Counted from the stretch's first letter, positions 35,876 to 46,228 are shown. The stretch: DNA of 51,103 nucleotides from an uncultured Actinomycetes bacterium (GCA_903943955.1 CAJAPZ010000030.1:1-51103), one strand, 5' to 3'. Translations and numbers: made by a program. Notes: generated by a model not told the origin, from the letters alone.

Positions 35876-36790
35876 TCACCCGGCCCCACGGGCGATGTCG
35901 CCAGTAAGTGCACGGCGCAGGCGGTGCGCCACGGGTTGGTAGGCATTCGATGGGATCTCGTGCCCCAGTGCCAACGTCGCCGACAGCGCCTCTCTGATGG
36001 CCGTACATGCATCAGCCACCGACATGGGCACCGGCACAAGCCCGCCGCTAGTCATCGGACCCAGCACCTCGCGGTCGAGTCGCGCAGGGAGCATGTCGGG
36101 AAGCACGAAGGCATCCTCCAGCGCAGCCCCCAGATCGTGATGATCGATGAGCGCCACAATGGGCGCCACCCGTCCGGCGTCGCGTGCCACCGCCACAATC
36201 ACCTGTTGCTGCCTGGGGGCATCCACCGGGGCCGCGGCCCAGGCGGCCACTGGAGTTTGATCCTGCAGCCCCGCGATACACGTGGCCTCGGGAACCGTGC
36301 CGTCCGTCAGGCGCGCCGCAAGATGACCTCCTCCCCCTTCCACCACCACGGCGCAGGCAGACAGAAGATCGCGGCATGCGGGCGTGCCGGCTCGTGCCAT
36401 TGCCCCGAGGAGTGCGATGAGGGCATCCTCTGGAAGGAGACGCGCAATCTCCTCGATGACCACCTCAACGAGGTGTGCCCGCCCGAGTGCAAGCACCGAC
36501 TGGGCAAGGGAATTTGGATCGGCGAGCCATCCCGCCGGACCGGCGGTGCGTTGTGCGAAACGGGCCAACGCGGCTTCGCCGTCAAGCTGGTGTGCCAGAT
36601 CAACCAGGCATGCACGCACCACGGCATGCCGTGATGCCCCAGATCGCGCGAGGGCTCCCTGCACCGTTCGGCGCGCCGAACGCTCATCCCCGATTGACAA
36701 CATGGCGATGGCCGCGGCGTAGCGATCATCGGGATCGTCGTCAATCCCCCCTCGGGTCACCCCACCCGCAGCATCTGCCATTCGCTCCAT
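35876..36790 (-). CDS. DUF4192-like or unclassified helical protein
   Basis: A 304-residue soluble, Ala-rich helical protein. Repeated helix pairs give a HEAT/TPR-like impression (RYAAAIAMLSIGDERSARRTV, AGWLADPNSLAQSVLALGRA, ALIALLGAMARAG). The middle part (VAAWAAAPVDAPRQQQVIVAVARDAGRVAPIVALIDHHDLGAAL) distantly recalls the DUF4192 family of actinobacteria, but I cannot confirm this. ATG 36790 is leaderless with TAGCGT; ATG 36781 is possible. Possibly a cytoplasmic scaffold; no active-site motif is seen. Confidence 0.6.
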   Translation of the reverse strand: MERMADAAGGVTRGGIDDDPDDRYAAAIAMLSIGDERSARRTVQGALARSGASRHAVVRACLVDLAHQLDGEAALARFAQRTAGPAGWLADPNSLAQSVLALGRAHLVEVVIEEIARLLPEDALIALLGAMARAGTPACRDLLSACAVVVEGGGGHLAARLTDGTVPEATCIAGLQDQTPVAAWAAAPVDAPRQQQVIVAVARDAGRVAPIVALIDHHDLGAALEDAFVLPDMLPARLDREVLGPMTSGGLVPVPMSVADACTAIREALSATLALGHEIPSNAYQPVAHRLRRALTGDIARGAG

Positions 36791-36802
36791 GGGGCCACGC
36801 TA
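36791..36802 (-). promoter_or_regulatory. Leaderless promoter of helical protein gene
   Basis: TAGCGT on the minus strand (36797-36802) ends six bases before ATG 36790. Confidence 0.55.
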
Positions 36803-36862
36803 GCCCCGCCCATGTCACCGAATACGCACAGATTGTGCGGAGTTCCACACGACTTCGTGCAT

Positions 36863-37705
36863 CTATCCGTGAATGGTCACGGTGGCACCGTTGCTCGCCA
36901 TCCGCGACAGCACCCTGACGTTGGCATTCAGCATGCGAATGCACCCGTGGCTGACTGGCTTCCCAATCAAGTCGGGCAGGCTCGTGCCGTGGATCGCAAC
37001 ACGGCCATTACCGCCGGCGAACTCGTTAAGGACATTTGAGAATGCCGTGAGCGGTATGACGATAGGGCCGAGGAATGCTTTTGGGTCACCCGTGGGAATG
37101 ATCTCAGCGATGGCAAACCGCCCGGTGGGTGTGGGGGTCTTGGGAGCGCCCACGGCCACTTTGAACAACTTGAGGCGAGTGCCACCCCGGTACAGGGCGA
37201 GCGTGCGTGCCCCAACGTCGATGTCGATTCGCAGATGGATCTCGCGGAAGGTGAAGTCGCGGGCACGCATCCACCCCCGTGTGTTGTTGGGGCGCACTGG
37301 CAGCAGCATCTGCACCCACCGCACGCCGCGCACAATCTTGACGCCCCGCACCTGCAACCACACAGGGCCCGCGCCCAGCGGGGCAATGGGCTGCACCAAC
37401 TTGATGGGCTTGCCACCCGGCCCCGGCATTGCCCGGGCCGTTGAGGTCACCAGCAGGCGCCCTGCCCACACCGATCTCCTTGTGGGTGCCGCCACGCGTG
37501 ATGGAGGCGCAACTGGTACCGCGGTCGTGGGCGTTGATGCAGTCGGGGCGGGAACCGGATCTGGAACCGGCGCCACGGGGGATGTGGTGGTGGGAGCGGG
37601 ATCCGACACCGAGGTGGTGCCCGTGACGTCGTCGGCAAACGCGATACCGGGGATGGCAACGACACATGCAGCGGCAAGGGCCGCGGGAAGGAGGATTTGT
37701 CGCAC
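36863..37705 (-). CDS. L,D-transpeptidase (YkuD domain), exported
   Basis: A 280-residue wall enzyme. A signal peptide (residues 1-24, cleavage near AFA-DD) is followed by a Pro/Thr/Val-rich linker (about 25-70). An SH3-like part comes next, then the YkuD domain, which opens with IDIDVGARTLALYRGGTRLKLFKVAVG. The catalytic motif VAIHGTSLPD...PVSHGCIRM has His253 and nucleophile Cys255. It would form 3-3 peptidoglycan cross-links or attach wall proteins. GTG 37705 is leaderless (TATCGT, six bases). It is divergent from another exported protein gene. Confidence 0.9.
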   Translation of the reverse strand: MRQILLPAALAAACVVAIPGIAFADDVTGTTSVSDPAPTTTSPVAPVPDPVPAPTASTPTTAVPVAPPSRVAAPTRRSVWAGRLLVTSTARAMPGPGGKPIKLVQPIAPLGAGPVWLQVRGVKIVRGVRWVQMLLPVRPNNTRGWMRARDFTFREIHLRIDIDVGARTLALYRGGTRLKLFKVAVGAPKTPTPTGRFAIAEIIPTGDPKAFLGPIVIPLTAFSNVLNEFAGGNGRVAIHGTSLPDLIGKPVSHGCIRMLNANVRVLSRMASNGATVTIHG

Positions 37706-37717
37706 GTGGACACGATA
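37706..37717 (-). promoter_or_regulatory. Leaderless promoter of L,D-transpeptidase gene
   Basis: TATCGT on the minus strand (37712-37717) ends six bases before GTG 37705. Confidence 0.55.
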
Positions 37718-37777
37718 CCCCGACGTCCGAGACCCACCGAGGCAGTCCGTGCCGCGGGGACCCCGCGACGTCGCCGG

Positions 37778-37791
37778 TATCATCAAATCCA
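37778..37791 (+). promoter_or_regulatory. Leaderless promoter of exported unknown protein
   Basis: TATCAT (37778-37783) ends seven bases before ATG 37791. Confidence 0.55.
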
Positions 37792-38519
37792 TGCGCAAAC
37801 TCATCATCCCCATCACCGCCGTTGCCCTCGCCGCAACCGCCTCAGTGGCGACGGCGTGGACGGGTGCCCGCCCCATCGGCGGCACCTGGAATGGCACCGC
37901 ACGCAGCGTCACCGATGCATCCGTCACGTTTACCGTGCACGGCAATATCTCCATCGGTACCGACGGGCGTCCCAGCGGACGGGCCGATCTGGGTGCCCCG
38001 CTCAACTGTTCGGTGCGCTGGACCCCTGTGCGCCAGACCGCGGGCGTCACCACATTCCGTGAGACGGTCACCGCGACCCGAAGCACCCTGTGCGAGGACG
38101 GCGGCATGGTCAACCTGTCGCGCGCCGCCGATGGCACCCTGCGCTACCACTGGACCAGGGGGAGCCTGGCGAGCATCGCGTATCTGGGCGGCATCTCGGG
38201 GCACTGGCGCGGCGTCGGCCATTCTGCGGATGGAGGACGGTTTACGACTGACCTCATTGTGCGCGGCACCGTATTGGAAGGTATCGAGGGCTCCGTGGGC
38301 TACGGCCCACCCCTCACCTGCAGCGGGTACTGGGTGCCCCTCAGTGGAAACGTCCCCGGGTGGCGTCGCTTCACCGAGGTCATCACGCAAAGCCACACCA
38401 AGGGGTGCGTGGGCACTGGCACGGCATCGGTGGCAATTCGCACGGATGGACGTCTGCAGTACCGCTGGACCGGCGGCGGGTACGTGACCACGGCCGTGCT
38501 CGATCGCGTGGGTGGCTAG
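37791..38519 (+). CDS. Exported protein with duplicated beta domain, unknown function
   Basis: A 242-residue protein with a signal peptide (MRKLIIPITAVALAATASVATA). The mature part looks like two similar beta-rich halves. Each ends in a DGxLxYxWTxG motif (DGTLRYHWTRGSLAS at about residue 122 and DGRLQYRWTGGGYVT near the C-terminus) and each has a pair of Cys that could form a disulfide. No family recognised. It precedes the LOG-family gene by four bases, so they may be co-transcribed. Confidence 0.75.
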   Translation: MRKLIIPITAVALAATASVATAWTGARPIGGTWNGTARSVTDASVTFTVHGNISIGTDGRPSGRADLGAPLNCSVRWTPVRQTAGVTTFRETVTATRSTLCEDGGMVNLSRAADGTLRYHWTRGSLASIAYLGGISGHWRGVGHSADGGRFTTDLIVRGTVLEGIEGSVGYGPPLTCSGYWVPLSGNVPGWRRFTEVITQSHTKGCVGTGTASVAIRTDGRLQYRWTGGGYVTTAVLDRVGG

Positions 38520-38523
38520 CCCA

Positions 38524-39249
<726 letters not shown>

Positions 39250-39411
39250 GGTCTGGCCGGCCACGGCCCCACCCAGAAATACCGCGTCAGCACCCCTGAA
39301 GCGAGGGGACATCTCAGGGGCGCGGGAAGTAGCGAGTGGCCCATTTGCCCTCGCGTGGGCGCCTCTCTCCGAAGGGGCGGTGGGCGCTGCGGCCCGGCCA
39401 CGCCCCCACGC

Positions 39412-40251
39412 TCAGCCCCGGGCGGTCACCTTGGCCACGCGAACGGGGACAGTCACCTGATCGATGGTGCCGCCTTTGACGTCCACCGCACGAACCGCAA
39501 TGCCGGCTGGTGACGAATCGACCTCGAGGAACTGATTGACGGGCTTGCACATCACAAGTCCTGGCTGCGAGCGCACGCACGGATAGAGACTGGCGCCGCC
39601 ACCGCCGCTGGTGATGTACGTCACACCTCCGGTGCGAATGCGTTCGTAATTGTGGTTGTGCCCCGACAGCACCAGTGAAACGCCGTACTTCTTGAACAAG
39701 GGCTCCCACGCCCGCCGGCCCTCGTACGACGACGAGTGCAGGCCGGCCGTGTACACCGGCTGGTGCATTGCGACGATGCGCACTGGCTCCTTCGCCGCAT
39801 TGAGGGTGCGCTCAAGAAACGTGCGCTGTGCGGATGACGATGGATTGTTGCCGTCAAGCATGATGAACCGCGTGGTGCCGTTGGCGTAGGTGTAATACCG
39901 CTTACGCGCGCCCAGCACCGTGGCGGTCGAATTGCCGCCCAGATCGTGGTTTCCCCATACAGCACGCCATCTGATGCCCTGCGCCAGCAGGCAGGCCATG
40001 GGTCGGTAGTAGTTGCCGTCGGTGGCCACGCCGTCGGGCGAATAGAAGTTGTCACCCACGGTCATCACGAACGTGGCGGGGTTGGCCGCGTTACTCGCGC
40101 ACATTGCCTTTGCCACATCGGCCTGTTGGGTGCTGCCCGTGCCCCAATCACCTACCACCAGAAAGTGGGTTGATGCCGGTGTCTGCGCCGAGGCGATGGC
40201 CACGGGCGCCAGCACGGCCGCGGCCAGCGTGAGTGCGGCGATTCGATTCAT
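39412..40251 (-). CDS. Exported calcineurin-like phosphoesterase (purple acid phosphatase-like)
   Basis: A 279-residue metallophosphoesterase with a signal peptide (cleavage after AIASA). Metal-binding motifs run in order: VVGDWGTG (Asp), TVGDNFY (Asp/Asn), WGNHDLGGN (Asn-His-Asp), MHQPVYTAG (His) and SGHNHNYER (two His), which match the tartrate-resistant (type 5) acid phosphatase pattern. The role would be extracellular phosphate release from organic phosphates. The 162 bases between its stop and the convergent LOG-family gene hold no gene and only weak inverted repeats. Confidence 0.88.
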   Translation of the reverse strand: MNRIAALTLAAAVLAPVAIASAQTPASTHFLVVGDWGTGSTQQADVAKAMCASNAANPATFVMTVGDNFYSPDGVATDGNYYRPMACLLAQGIRWRAVWGNHDLGGNSTATVLGARKRYYTYANGTTRFIMLDGNNPSSSAQRTFLERTLNAAKEPVRIVAMHQPVYTAGLHSSSYEGRRAWEPLFKKYGVSLVLSGHNHNYERIRTGGVTYITSGGGGASLYPCVRSQPGLVMCKPVNQFLEVDSSPAGIAVRAVDVKGGTIDQVTVPVRVAKVTARG

Positions 40252-40312
40252 GCGCCGGATGCTGACATCACCGCCCGTGGACGAGGAGCGCCGGGGGTCG
40301 CCACAGAACTGG

Positions 40313-40519
40313 TCAGGCGGCGGCATCATCCACTGCCGCGCGGGGTGCGACAGTGGCGCGCAGGCGATCGCGTGCGGCGTCGAGGGCACGCACGGTGTCG
40401 GTATGCGCATGGGCCCGTGAAACCGGGGGCTCGTCGTCGTCGCGGCGGGCACGCACGATGGCTGCGCCAACTGCCGCTGCGGCGGTCACTGATGCAAAGC
40501 CGATGAATGTCCTCGCCAT
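40313..40519 (-). CDS. Small single-TM membrane protein
   Basis: A 68-residue protein with one hydrophobic segment (about residues 4-25, TFIGFASVTAAAAVGAAIV) and a charged C-terminal tail containing RARRDDDEPPVSR and a helical RALDAARDRLRA stretch. No family recognised. Coding status rests on the leaderless arrangement (TAGCAT seven bases before ATG 40519) and the membrane-protein-like composition. It is divergent from the rpsF operon. Confidence 0.55.
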   Translation of the reverse strand: MARTFIGFASVTAAAAVGAAIVRARRDDDEPPVSRAHAHTDTVRALDAARDRLRATVAPRAAVDDAAA

Positions 40520-40532
40520 GTGCACGATGCTA
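40520..40532 (-). promoter_or_regulatory. Leaderless promoter of small membrane protein
   Basis: TAGCAT on the minus strand (40527-40532) ends seven bases before ATG 40519. Confidence 0.5.
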
Positions 40533-40612
40533 AACATGGCCCCGGCGGCACTCGTGTGACGCCGCTGTGCGCATGCCCGCACGGATGCGCGTGATCGGCC
40601 ACAGGGCACTGG

Positions 40613-40706
40613 TATAGTCTCCCGCCTGCCCGCGGGCGGACGGGTGCCCTGTGCACCACCCCGCTTCCGCAGCAGCCCACATGAGAACCAGCCCGGAGGA
40701 CCGGCG
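40613..40706 (+). promoter_or_regulatory. Promoter and leader of rpsF operon
   Basis: TATAGT (40613-40618), the best -10 match in the window, is followed by a leader of about 80 bases. It contains small hairpins (GGTGC/GCACC at 40643-40657) and GGAGGA at 40695-40700. An S6:S18-type autoregulatory site is known in such leaders elsewhere but cannot be confirmed here. Confidence 0.6.
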
Positions 40707-41132
40707 ATTCACCCGTACCAGATCATGATGATCCTCAGTACTGAGGCCGATGGCGAGCAGCACGCGGAGATCATCTCGCGTGTCAGCACACTCATCGACG
40801 AGGCCGGCGGTACCGTGGACGATGTCGCCGAGTGGGGCCGTCGCCCCATCGCCTATCCCGTGCGCAAGCAGACTGACGGCGTGTACGTCATCGTCACGTG
40901 CCAGGCCGAGCCTGCCGCGATCGACGAGGTCTGCCGCATCCTTTCCATCAGCAAGGAAGTGGTGCTTCGGGCCATGCCGTTCCGTCTGTCGGACGCCGAG
41001 CTTGAGGCCGCAAAGGCCAACGGCGTTCCGCTTCCGGTTGACGACCGCCCCGCCGAGGAGCGCCCCCGTGGCGGCCGTGGCGGACGTGGTGGTGGCGCCG
41101 GTGGCGGCCGTCGCCGCGACCGGGACCGCTAG
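40707..41132 (+). CDS. rpsF: 30S ribosomal protein S6
   Basis: A 141-residue ribosomal protein. The core fold (YQIMMILSTEADGEQ...WGRRPIAYPVRKQTDGVYVIV...ILSISKEVVLRAM) is typical, followed by a Gly/Arg-rich disordered tail (RPRGGRGGRGGGAGGGRRRDRDR). ATT 40707 is chosen as start: GGAGGA sits seven bases upstream and the predicted N-terminus, (M)HPYQIMMIL, aligns exactly with the Met-x-x-Tyr start of other S6 proteins. The alternatives are GTG 40644, which adds 21 unrelated residues, and the internal ATGs, which would cut the first beta strand. First gene of rpsF-ssb-rplI-dnaB. Confidence 0.9.
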   Translation: MHPYQIMMILSTEADGEQHAEIISRVSTLIDEAGGTVDDVAEWGRRPIAYPVRKQTDGVYVIVTCQAEPAAIDEVCRILSISKEVVLRAMPFRLSDAELEAAKANGVPLPVDDRPAEERPRGGRGGRGGGAGGGRRRDRDR

Positions 41133-41141
41133 GAGCCCCCG

Positions 41142-41621
41142 GTGGCCGCAGACCTCAACCGCGTCACACTCGTAGGCCGCCTCACCCGCGACCCCGAGGT
41201 GCGTCACCTCGCCAGCGGCGACCCGGTGTGCTCCATGCGCATCGCGGTGAACAGCCGTGGACGCGGGGACGACGGTCAGTGGACCGACAAGCCCAATTTC
41301 TTCGACGTCACCGTCTTCGGTCGTCAGGCCGAGACGGTGTCCAACTACCTCAGCAAGGGCCGCCGAGTCGGTATCGACGGCCGCCTGCAGTGGAGGGAGT
41401 GGGAGGCGAAGGAGGGCGGCAAGCGTCAGAGCGTGGAGGTCGTCGCCAACGACGTCTTCTTCCTCGACAACCGCACCGATGGCGAGGGTGGTGGTGGCAG
41501 TGGTGGCGGTTGGTCCGCCCAGGCAGCCCCGGCCACGCCCGGCGGCGATCTGCCGGTTGACACCAGCGACCTTTCCTCACCGGCCCCGGCACCCGCCGGG
41601 GACGACGACATCCCGTTCTAG
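41142..41621 (+). CDS. ssb: Single-stranded DNA-binding protein
   Basis: A 159-residue OB-fold protein (residues 1-112: LNRVTLVGRLTRDPEVRHLASGDPV...NFFDVTVFGRQAETVSNYLSKG RRVGIDGRLQ). A Gly/Pro-rich linker follows, with the conserved acidic tip DDDIPF that recruits replication and repair partners. GTG 41142 has AGGAG upstream, which overlaps the rpsF stop codon. It is second in the replication-ribosome operon. Confidence 0.96.
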   Translation: MAADLNRVTLVGRLTRDPEVRHLASGDPVCSMRIAVNSRGRGDDGQWTDKPNFFDVTVFGRQAETVSNYLSKGRRVGIDGRLQWREWEAKEGGKRQSVEVVANDVFFLDNRTDGEGGGGSGGGWSAQAAPATPGGDLPVDTSDLSSPAPAPAGDDDIPF

Positions 41622-41630
41622 GAAGACACG

Positions 41631-42089
41631 ATGCAGGCGATCCTTCTTGAAGACATCCGCGGTCTCGGCAATGCCGGATCCGTGGTCACCGTGGCCCGTG
41701 GCTACATGCGCAACTACCTCGAGCCCCGCAGGCTTGCCGAGGTGGCCACCGCGGCGCGCATTGCCGAGGTGCAGCGCACCACCGAGCAGCGCGCAGCAGC
41801 GCGTGCCAAGCAGGCGGCAGAGGCCGTTGAGCTCGCCGACCTCCTGGGTCGCACAATCCTCACGCTCAAGGCCAAGGCTGGCGCTGACGGACGTCTGTTC
41901 GGCTCCATCACGTCGGGTGACGTGTCTGAGGCCATCTTCGAGGCACGTGGCGTGCGCATTGACCGTCGCCACATCTCGGTTGACCCTCCCATCCGCTCGG
42001 CCGGCACCTACGTGGTTCCCGTGGATCTGGGCGAGGGTGGCATCACCGAGGTCAAGACGATCGTCAGCCCGCTCACCGATAACGAGTAG
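41631..42089 (+). CDS. rplI: 50S ribosomal protein L9
   Basis: A 152-residue protein of the normal L9 size. The N-terminal RNA-binding domain (residues 1-50) has GLGNAGSVVTVARGYMRNYLEPRRLA, then the long connecting helix rich in Ala/Gln/Arg, and the C-terminal domain with LFGSITSGDVSEAI. Nine bases separate it from ssb; the usual rpsR gene for S18 between them is absent. It is six bases before dnaB. Confidence 0.95.
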   Translation: MQAILLEDIRGLGNAGSVVTVARGYMRNYLEPRRLAEVATAARIAEVQRTTEQRAAARAKQAAEAVELADLLGRTILTLKAKAGADGRLFGSITSGDVSEAIFEARGVRIDRRHISVDPPIRSAGTYVVPVDLGEGGITEVKTIVSPLTDNE

Positions 42090-42095
42090 GCGGAA

Positions 42096-43493
42096 GTGGG
42101 CTCCGACACCGGAGCACTGACCCGGACCGGAAGCAGCCTGCCGGCAGCGGCCAGCGGCCACATCCCGCCGCCGCAGAACCAGGAGGCCGAGCAGTTCCTC
42201 CTGGCGTCGCTCATCGACGTGGGTGGCAACGTTGCCGAGGCGATGGCCTTTGTGAGCGTGGACGACTTCTACCGCGAGGGGCACCGGCGCATCTTTCAGG
42301 GCGTGTCCGACCTGTTTCAGGTCGGTGAGCCCATCGAGCCCATCACGGTCATTGAGCAACTGACCAAGTCGGGCGACCTCGACATGGCCGGCGGTCGTGA
42401 CGCGGTGCTCGATCTGATGGCCACGCCGTACATCGCCGCGTCGTACCGAACGTATGCCGAACTGGTACGCGATGCCGCCACCCAGCGGCGCCTGCTGCAG
42501 ATCGGGCAGGAGATCGAGAGCATCGTCGCCGAACGCGAGGGTGAGACGCACCACATGGTGCAGCGCGCCGAGGACCTGGTGTACGACCTCACGAAAAAGC
42601 GCACCCGTGGCGACTTTGTGGGCACCAGCGACCTGGTGATGCGCAGCATGGAGCGGCTGGTGGCCGCCAGCGATCAGGGCAGCGAGGTCACGGGGCTGCC
42701 CACCGGATTTGAGGACCTCGACAAGCTGACCGGTGGGTTTCGCGACGGCAACCTCATCGTGGTGGCCGCCCGACCGTCGATGGGTAAGACCGCGCTCGCC
42801 CTGTGCATGGCTGAGCACGTGGCGTTGGCCGAAGAAAAGACCGTCGCCATGTTCAGTCTGGAGATGAGCGGCGAGGAGCTGACCCAGCGACTTCTGTGCT
42901 CGGTGGCGATGGTTGATGCGTCGCGCATGCGAAGCGGCCGTCTTTCGCCCGACGACTGGCCGCGTGTGAGCCAGGCCGCAGATCGCCTGAGCAAGGCCAA
43001 TATCTTCATCGACGACTCCGAGGGCATGACCGTTGCCGAGATGCGTACGAAAGCGCGTCGCCTGAAGGCCCAGCACGGCCTGAGCCTGGTGATCGTGGAC
43101 TACATCCAGCTGATGGAGGGAGCACCGAATCTGCGGCGGCGGGATGAGAACCGCGTGCAGGAGATATCGGCCATCTCGCGTGGGCTCAAGATGATGGCCC
43201 GCGACCTCGAGGTGCCCATCATCGTGGTGTCACAGCTGAACCGCTCGCCTGACGCCCGTAACGACAAGCGCCCCATGCTCTCCGACCTGCGTGAGTCCGG
43301 AGCCATCGAGCAGGACGCCGACATGGTGCTTCTGATCTATCGCGACGACTACTACGAGCCCGACAGCGAGAGCAAGGGCATCGCTGAAGTGAACGTGGCC
43401 AAGCACCGTAATGGCCCGACCGACCGCGTGAAACTCGCGTTCATGGGCACCTACGCCAAGTTCGCCAGCCTGGCCAAGGATCACGACCGCTAG
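42096..43493 (+). CDS. dnaB: Replicative DNA helicase DnaB
   Basis: The 465-residue hexameric helicase that unwinds DNA at the fork. The N-terminal DnaG-interacting domain covers residues about 25-130 (PPPQNQEAEQFLLASLI...). The RecA-like domain has Walker A RPSMGKTAL (about 226-234), Walker B LVIVDYIQLM, and the DnaB signature LRESGAIEQDADMVLLIYR. There is no intein, although dnaB is a common intein site in actinobacteria. GTG 42096 follows the rplI stop by six bases with a GCGGAA site. Confidence 0.96.
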   Translation: MGSDTGALTRTGSSLPAAASGHIPPPQNQEAEQFLLASLIDVGGNVAEAMAFVSVDDFYREGHRRIFQGVSDLFQVGEPIEPITVIEQLTKSGDLDMAGGRDAVLDLMATPYIAASYRTYAELVRDAATQRRLLQIGQEIESIVAEREGETHHMVQRAEDLVYDLTKKRTRGDFVGTSDLVMRSMERLVAASDQGSEVTGLPTGFEDLDKLTGGFRDGNLIVVAARPSMGKTALALCMAEHVALAEEKTVAMFSLEMSGEELTQRLLCSVAMVDASRMRSGRLSPDDWPRVSQAADRLSKANIFIDDSEGMTVAEMRTKARRLKAQHGLSLVIVDYIQLMEGAPNLRRRDENRVQEISAISRGLKMMARDLEVPIIVVSQLNRSPDARNDKRPMLSDLRESGAIEQDADMVLLIYRDDYYEPDSESKGIAEVNVAKHRNGPTDRVKLAFMGTYAKFASLAKDHDR

Positions 43494-43730
43494 ATCGGCA
43501 TGGCAGTGCGGCACCCGATCGATATCGCTGGATCAGCGCCGCCCATGCGTTCTTCGAGGGCCGGTCGTCAGGCATTGATTTCTCATGGCAGCGTGGTTCT
43601 GGTGTCTATTTCGGCCCGAGATGTGTCGCCTAGCCACCGTTGGGGTTGCGGTCAGCCGAGGTGCCCCGTAGGTTGATCCCCGCGCGCCGAGGTACCCGCG
43701 GTCATCACCGCATGTGGCGCGCCTTCCCCG
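43494..43730 (+). other. Intergenic leader of NlpC/P60 gene
   Basis: A 237-base space, less GC-rich than its surroundings at 43570-43610. A GTCGCCTAGCC string at 43625-43635 and a repeated GCCGAGGT (about 43655 and 43687) are the only features noticed. A regulatory RNA is possible but not supported by a complete motif. Confidence 0.3.
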
Positions 43731-44567
43731 TTGGCAACGCAGGAGCCCTGGATCCGGATACGCCCGTTCTCGAGCAACGCACGCACGCGCAATCGCGCCA
43801 TCGCGCTCGTTCTCGGAATCTCGCTTTCGCTCGTCGGAGGCGATGCACTTCTCGCGTCGACCACGCCGACGACGCTCCCAGGATCCTCTCCCCAGACCTC
43901 CCAGCCCACCGAGGGCACCAGTGCGCCAGCGCCTCCCGTGCCCACCACGGCCATTCCCACATCTGTGGCCACGTCGCTCATCGCACCGGGGGCCCGAAGT
44001 TCGCTGGTGCTTTCGCTGCAGCGGCGCCTGCGTGTCAACGGCGTCGCCGTGAAGGTCACCGGAACCTACGACGCCAAAACGCGCGCCGGTGTTCGTGCCC
44101 TGCAGCGCAAGCTCGGCCTGCCCACAACGGGCATCGTGGACACCACGCTGCTTCAGACCATCGGCGTGAAGGTGCGAAGCGTCGCTGGCAGCACCACGCC
44201 GGCAGTACTACCCAACCCCACCGCCAACGCCGCGGTAGTGCCGATCGCACTGTCCCTGCTGGGTATTCCCTACCGCACTGCCGGTGCCACACCAGCCGGC
44301 TTCGACTGCTCTGGATTTGTGTCGTACATCTACGCGCAGATCGGCAAGTCGGTGCCGCACTACACCGTGGACATCTGGAATCAGTTCACCAAGGTGCCCG
44401 TCGACCAGTTGGCCCCCGGTGATCTGCTGCTCATGGATGGCCTGGGCCACGTGGGCGTGTATATCGGTGACGGCAACTTCGTGCACTCGCCCAAGACCGG
44501 CGATGTGGTGAAGGTGACGTCGCTCGGCAGCCGTATGGACGATTACATCGGAGCCGTGCGGCCCTAA
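43731..44567 (+). CDS. NlpC/P60 peptidoglycan hydrolase with PGB1 domain
   Basis: A 278-residue envelope enzyme. A signal or anchor segment is at about residues 22-42, followed by a Thr/Pro/Ser linker and one peptidoglycan-binding repeat (LVLSLQRRLRVNGVAVKVTGTYDAKTRAGVRALQRKLGL, 92-130). The C-terminal NlpC/P60 domain has nucleophile Cys193 (FDCSGFVSYIY), His240 (GHVGVYIG) and third polar residue His252 (NFVHSP). It cuts peptide stems of peptidoglycan, typically between D-Glu and the diamino acid. No ATG or GTG is available, so TTG 43731 is used; the true N-terminus is uncertain. Confidence 0.88.
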   Translation: MATQEPWIRIRPFSSNARTRNRAIALVLGISLSLVGGDALLASTTPTTLPGSSPQTSQPTEGTSAPAPPVPTTAIPTSVATSLIAPGARSSLVLSLQRRLRVNGVAVKVTGTYDAKTRAGVRALQRKLGLPTTGIVDTTLLQTIGVKVRSVAGSTTPAVLPNPTANAAVVPIALSLLGIPYRTAGATPAGFDCSGFVSYIYAQIGKSVPHYTVDIWNQFTKVPVDQLAPGDLLLMDGLGHVGVYIGDGNFVHSPKTGDVVKVTSLGSRMDDYIGAVRP

Positions 44568-44584
44568 GCGCCCGCGAAGTCGCC

Positions 44585-45946
<1,362 letters not shown>

Positions 45947-45949
45947 GCC

Positions 45950-46228
45950 CTAGAGGTAGCCGGCCAGCAGGCCGATCGACCACGCCAGGGCGGCGAGGCC
46001 ACCGGCCCAGCACGAGAAGGCCATTGGGTGGTAGCGGCCCTCCTTGCGCAGCCAGAAGAAGTGCACGCCCGAGATGATGAAGGCCCCGAGGCCCACCCAG
46101 AATGCGGGCCAGGGGTTGTCGCCGGTGACCGAGTAGACGATCAGCACGATATAGGCGGCCGCGTTGATCGCCCAGATGGCGTAGACGGAGTCGGGTGGCG
46201 AACCGACGTTGCTTTGAGAAGTATTCAT
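45950..46228 (-). CDS. Small three-TM membrane protein
   Basis: A 92-residue integral membrane protein with three hydrophobic segments (about residues 16-36, 43-62 and 69-92): YAIWAINAAAYIVLIVYSV, FWVGLGAFIISGVHFFWLR and AGGLAALAWSIGLLAGYL. No family recognised. ATG 46228 is leaderless (TACCGT ends seven bases upstream). Its stop is four bases from the stop of convergent purA. Confidence 0.7.
   Translation of the reverse strand: MNTSQSNVGSPPDSVYAIWAINAAAYIVLIVYSVTGDNPWPAFWVGLGAFIISGVHFFWLRKEGRYHPMAFSCWAGGLAALAWSIGLLAGYL

Noticed and set aside
39250-39411. Terminator or small gene between the LOG-family and phosphoesterase genes
   Set aside because: Only weak inverted repeats (CCCCTGA...TCAGGGG, 7 bp around 39294-39320) and no frame with a plausible start; left unannotated.
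41577-43076. A 499-codon minus-strand frame opposite rplI and dnaB
   Set aside because: Shadow of the strongly conserved dnaB and rplI frames; no start signal or recognised motif.
43494-43730. Possible c-di-AMP (ydaO/yuaA) riboswitch before the NlpC/P60 gene
   Set aside because: Such riboswitches often precede wall hydrolase genes and GTCGCCTAGCC recalls the 5' strand, but the GCGGGGGA-CC and GGGGTGAATC core elements are missing. An Rfam RF00379 covariance search would decide.
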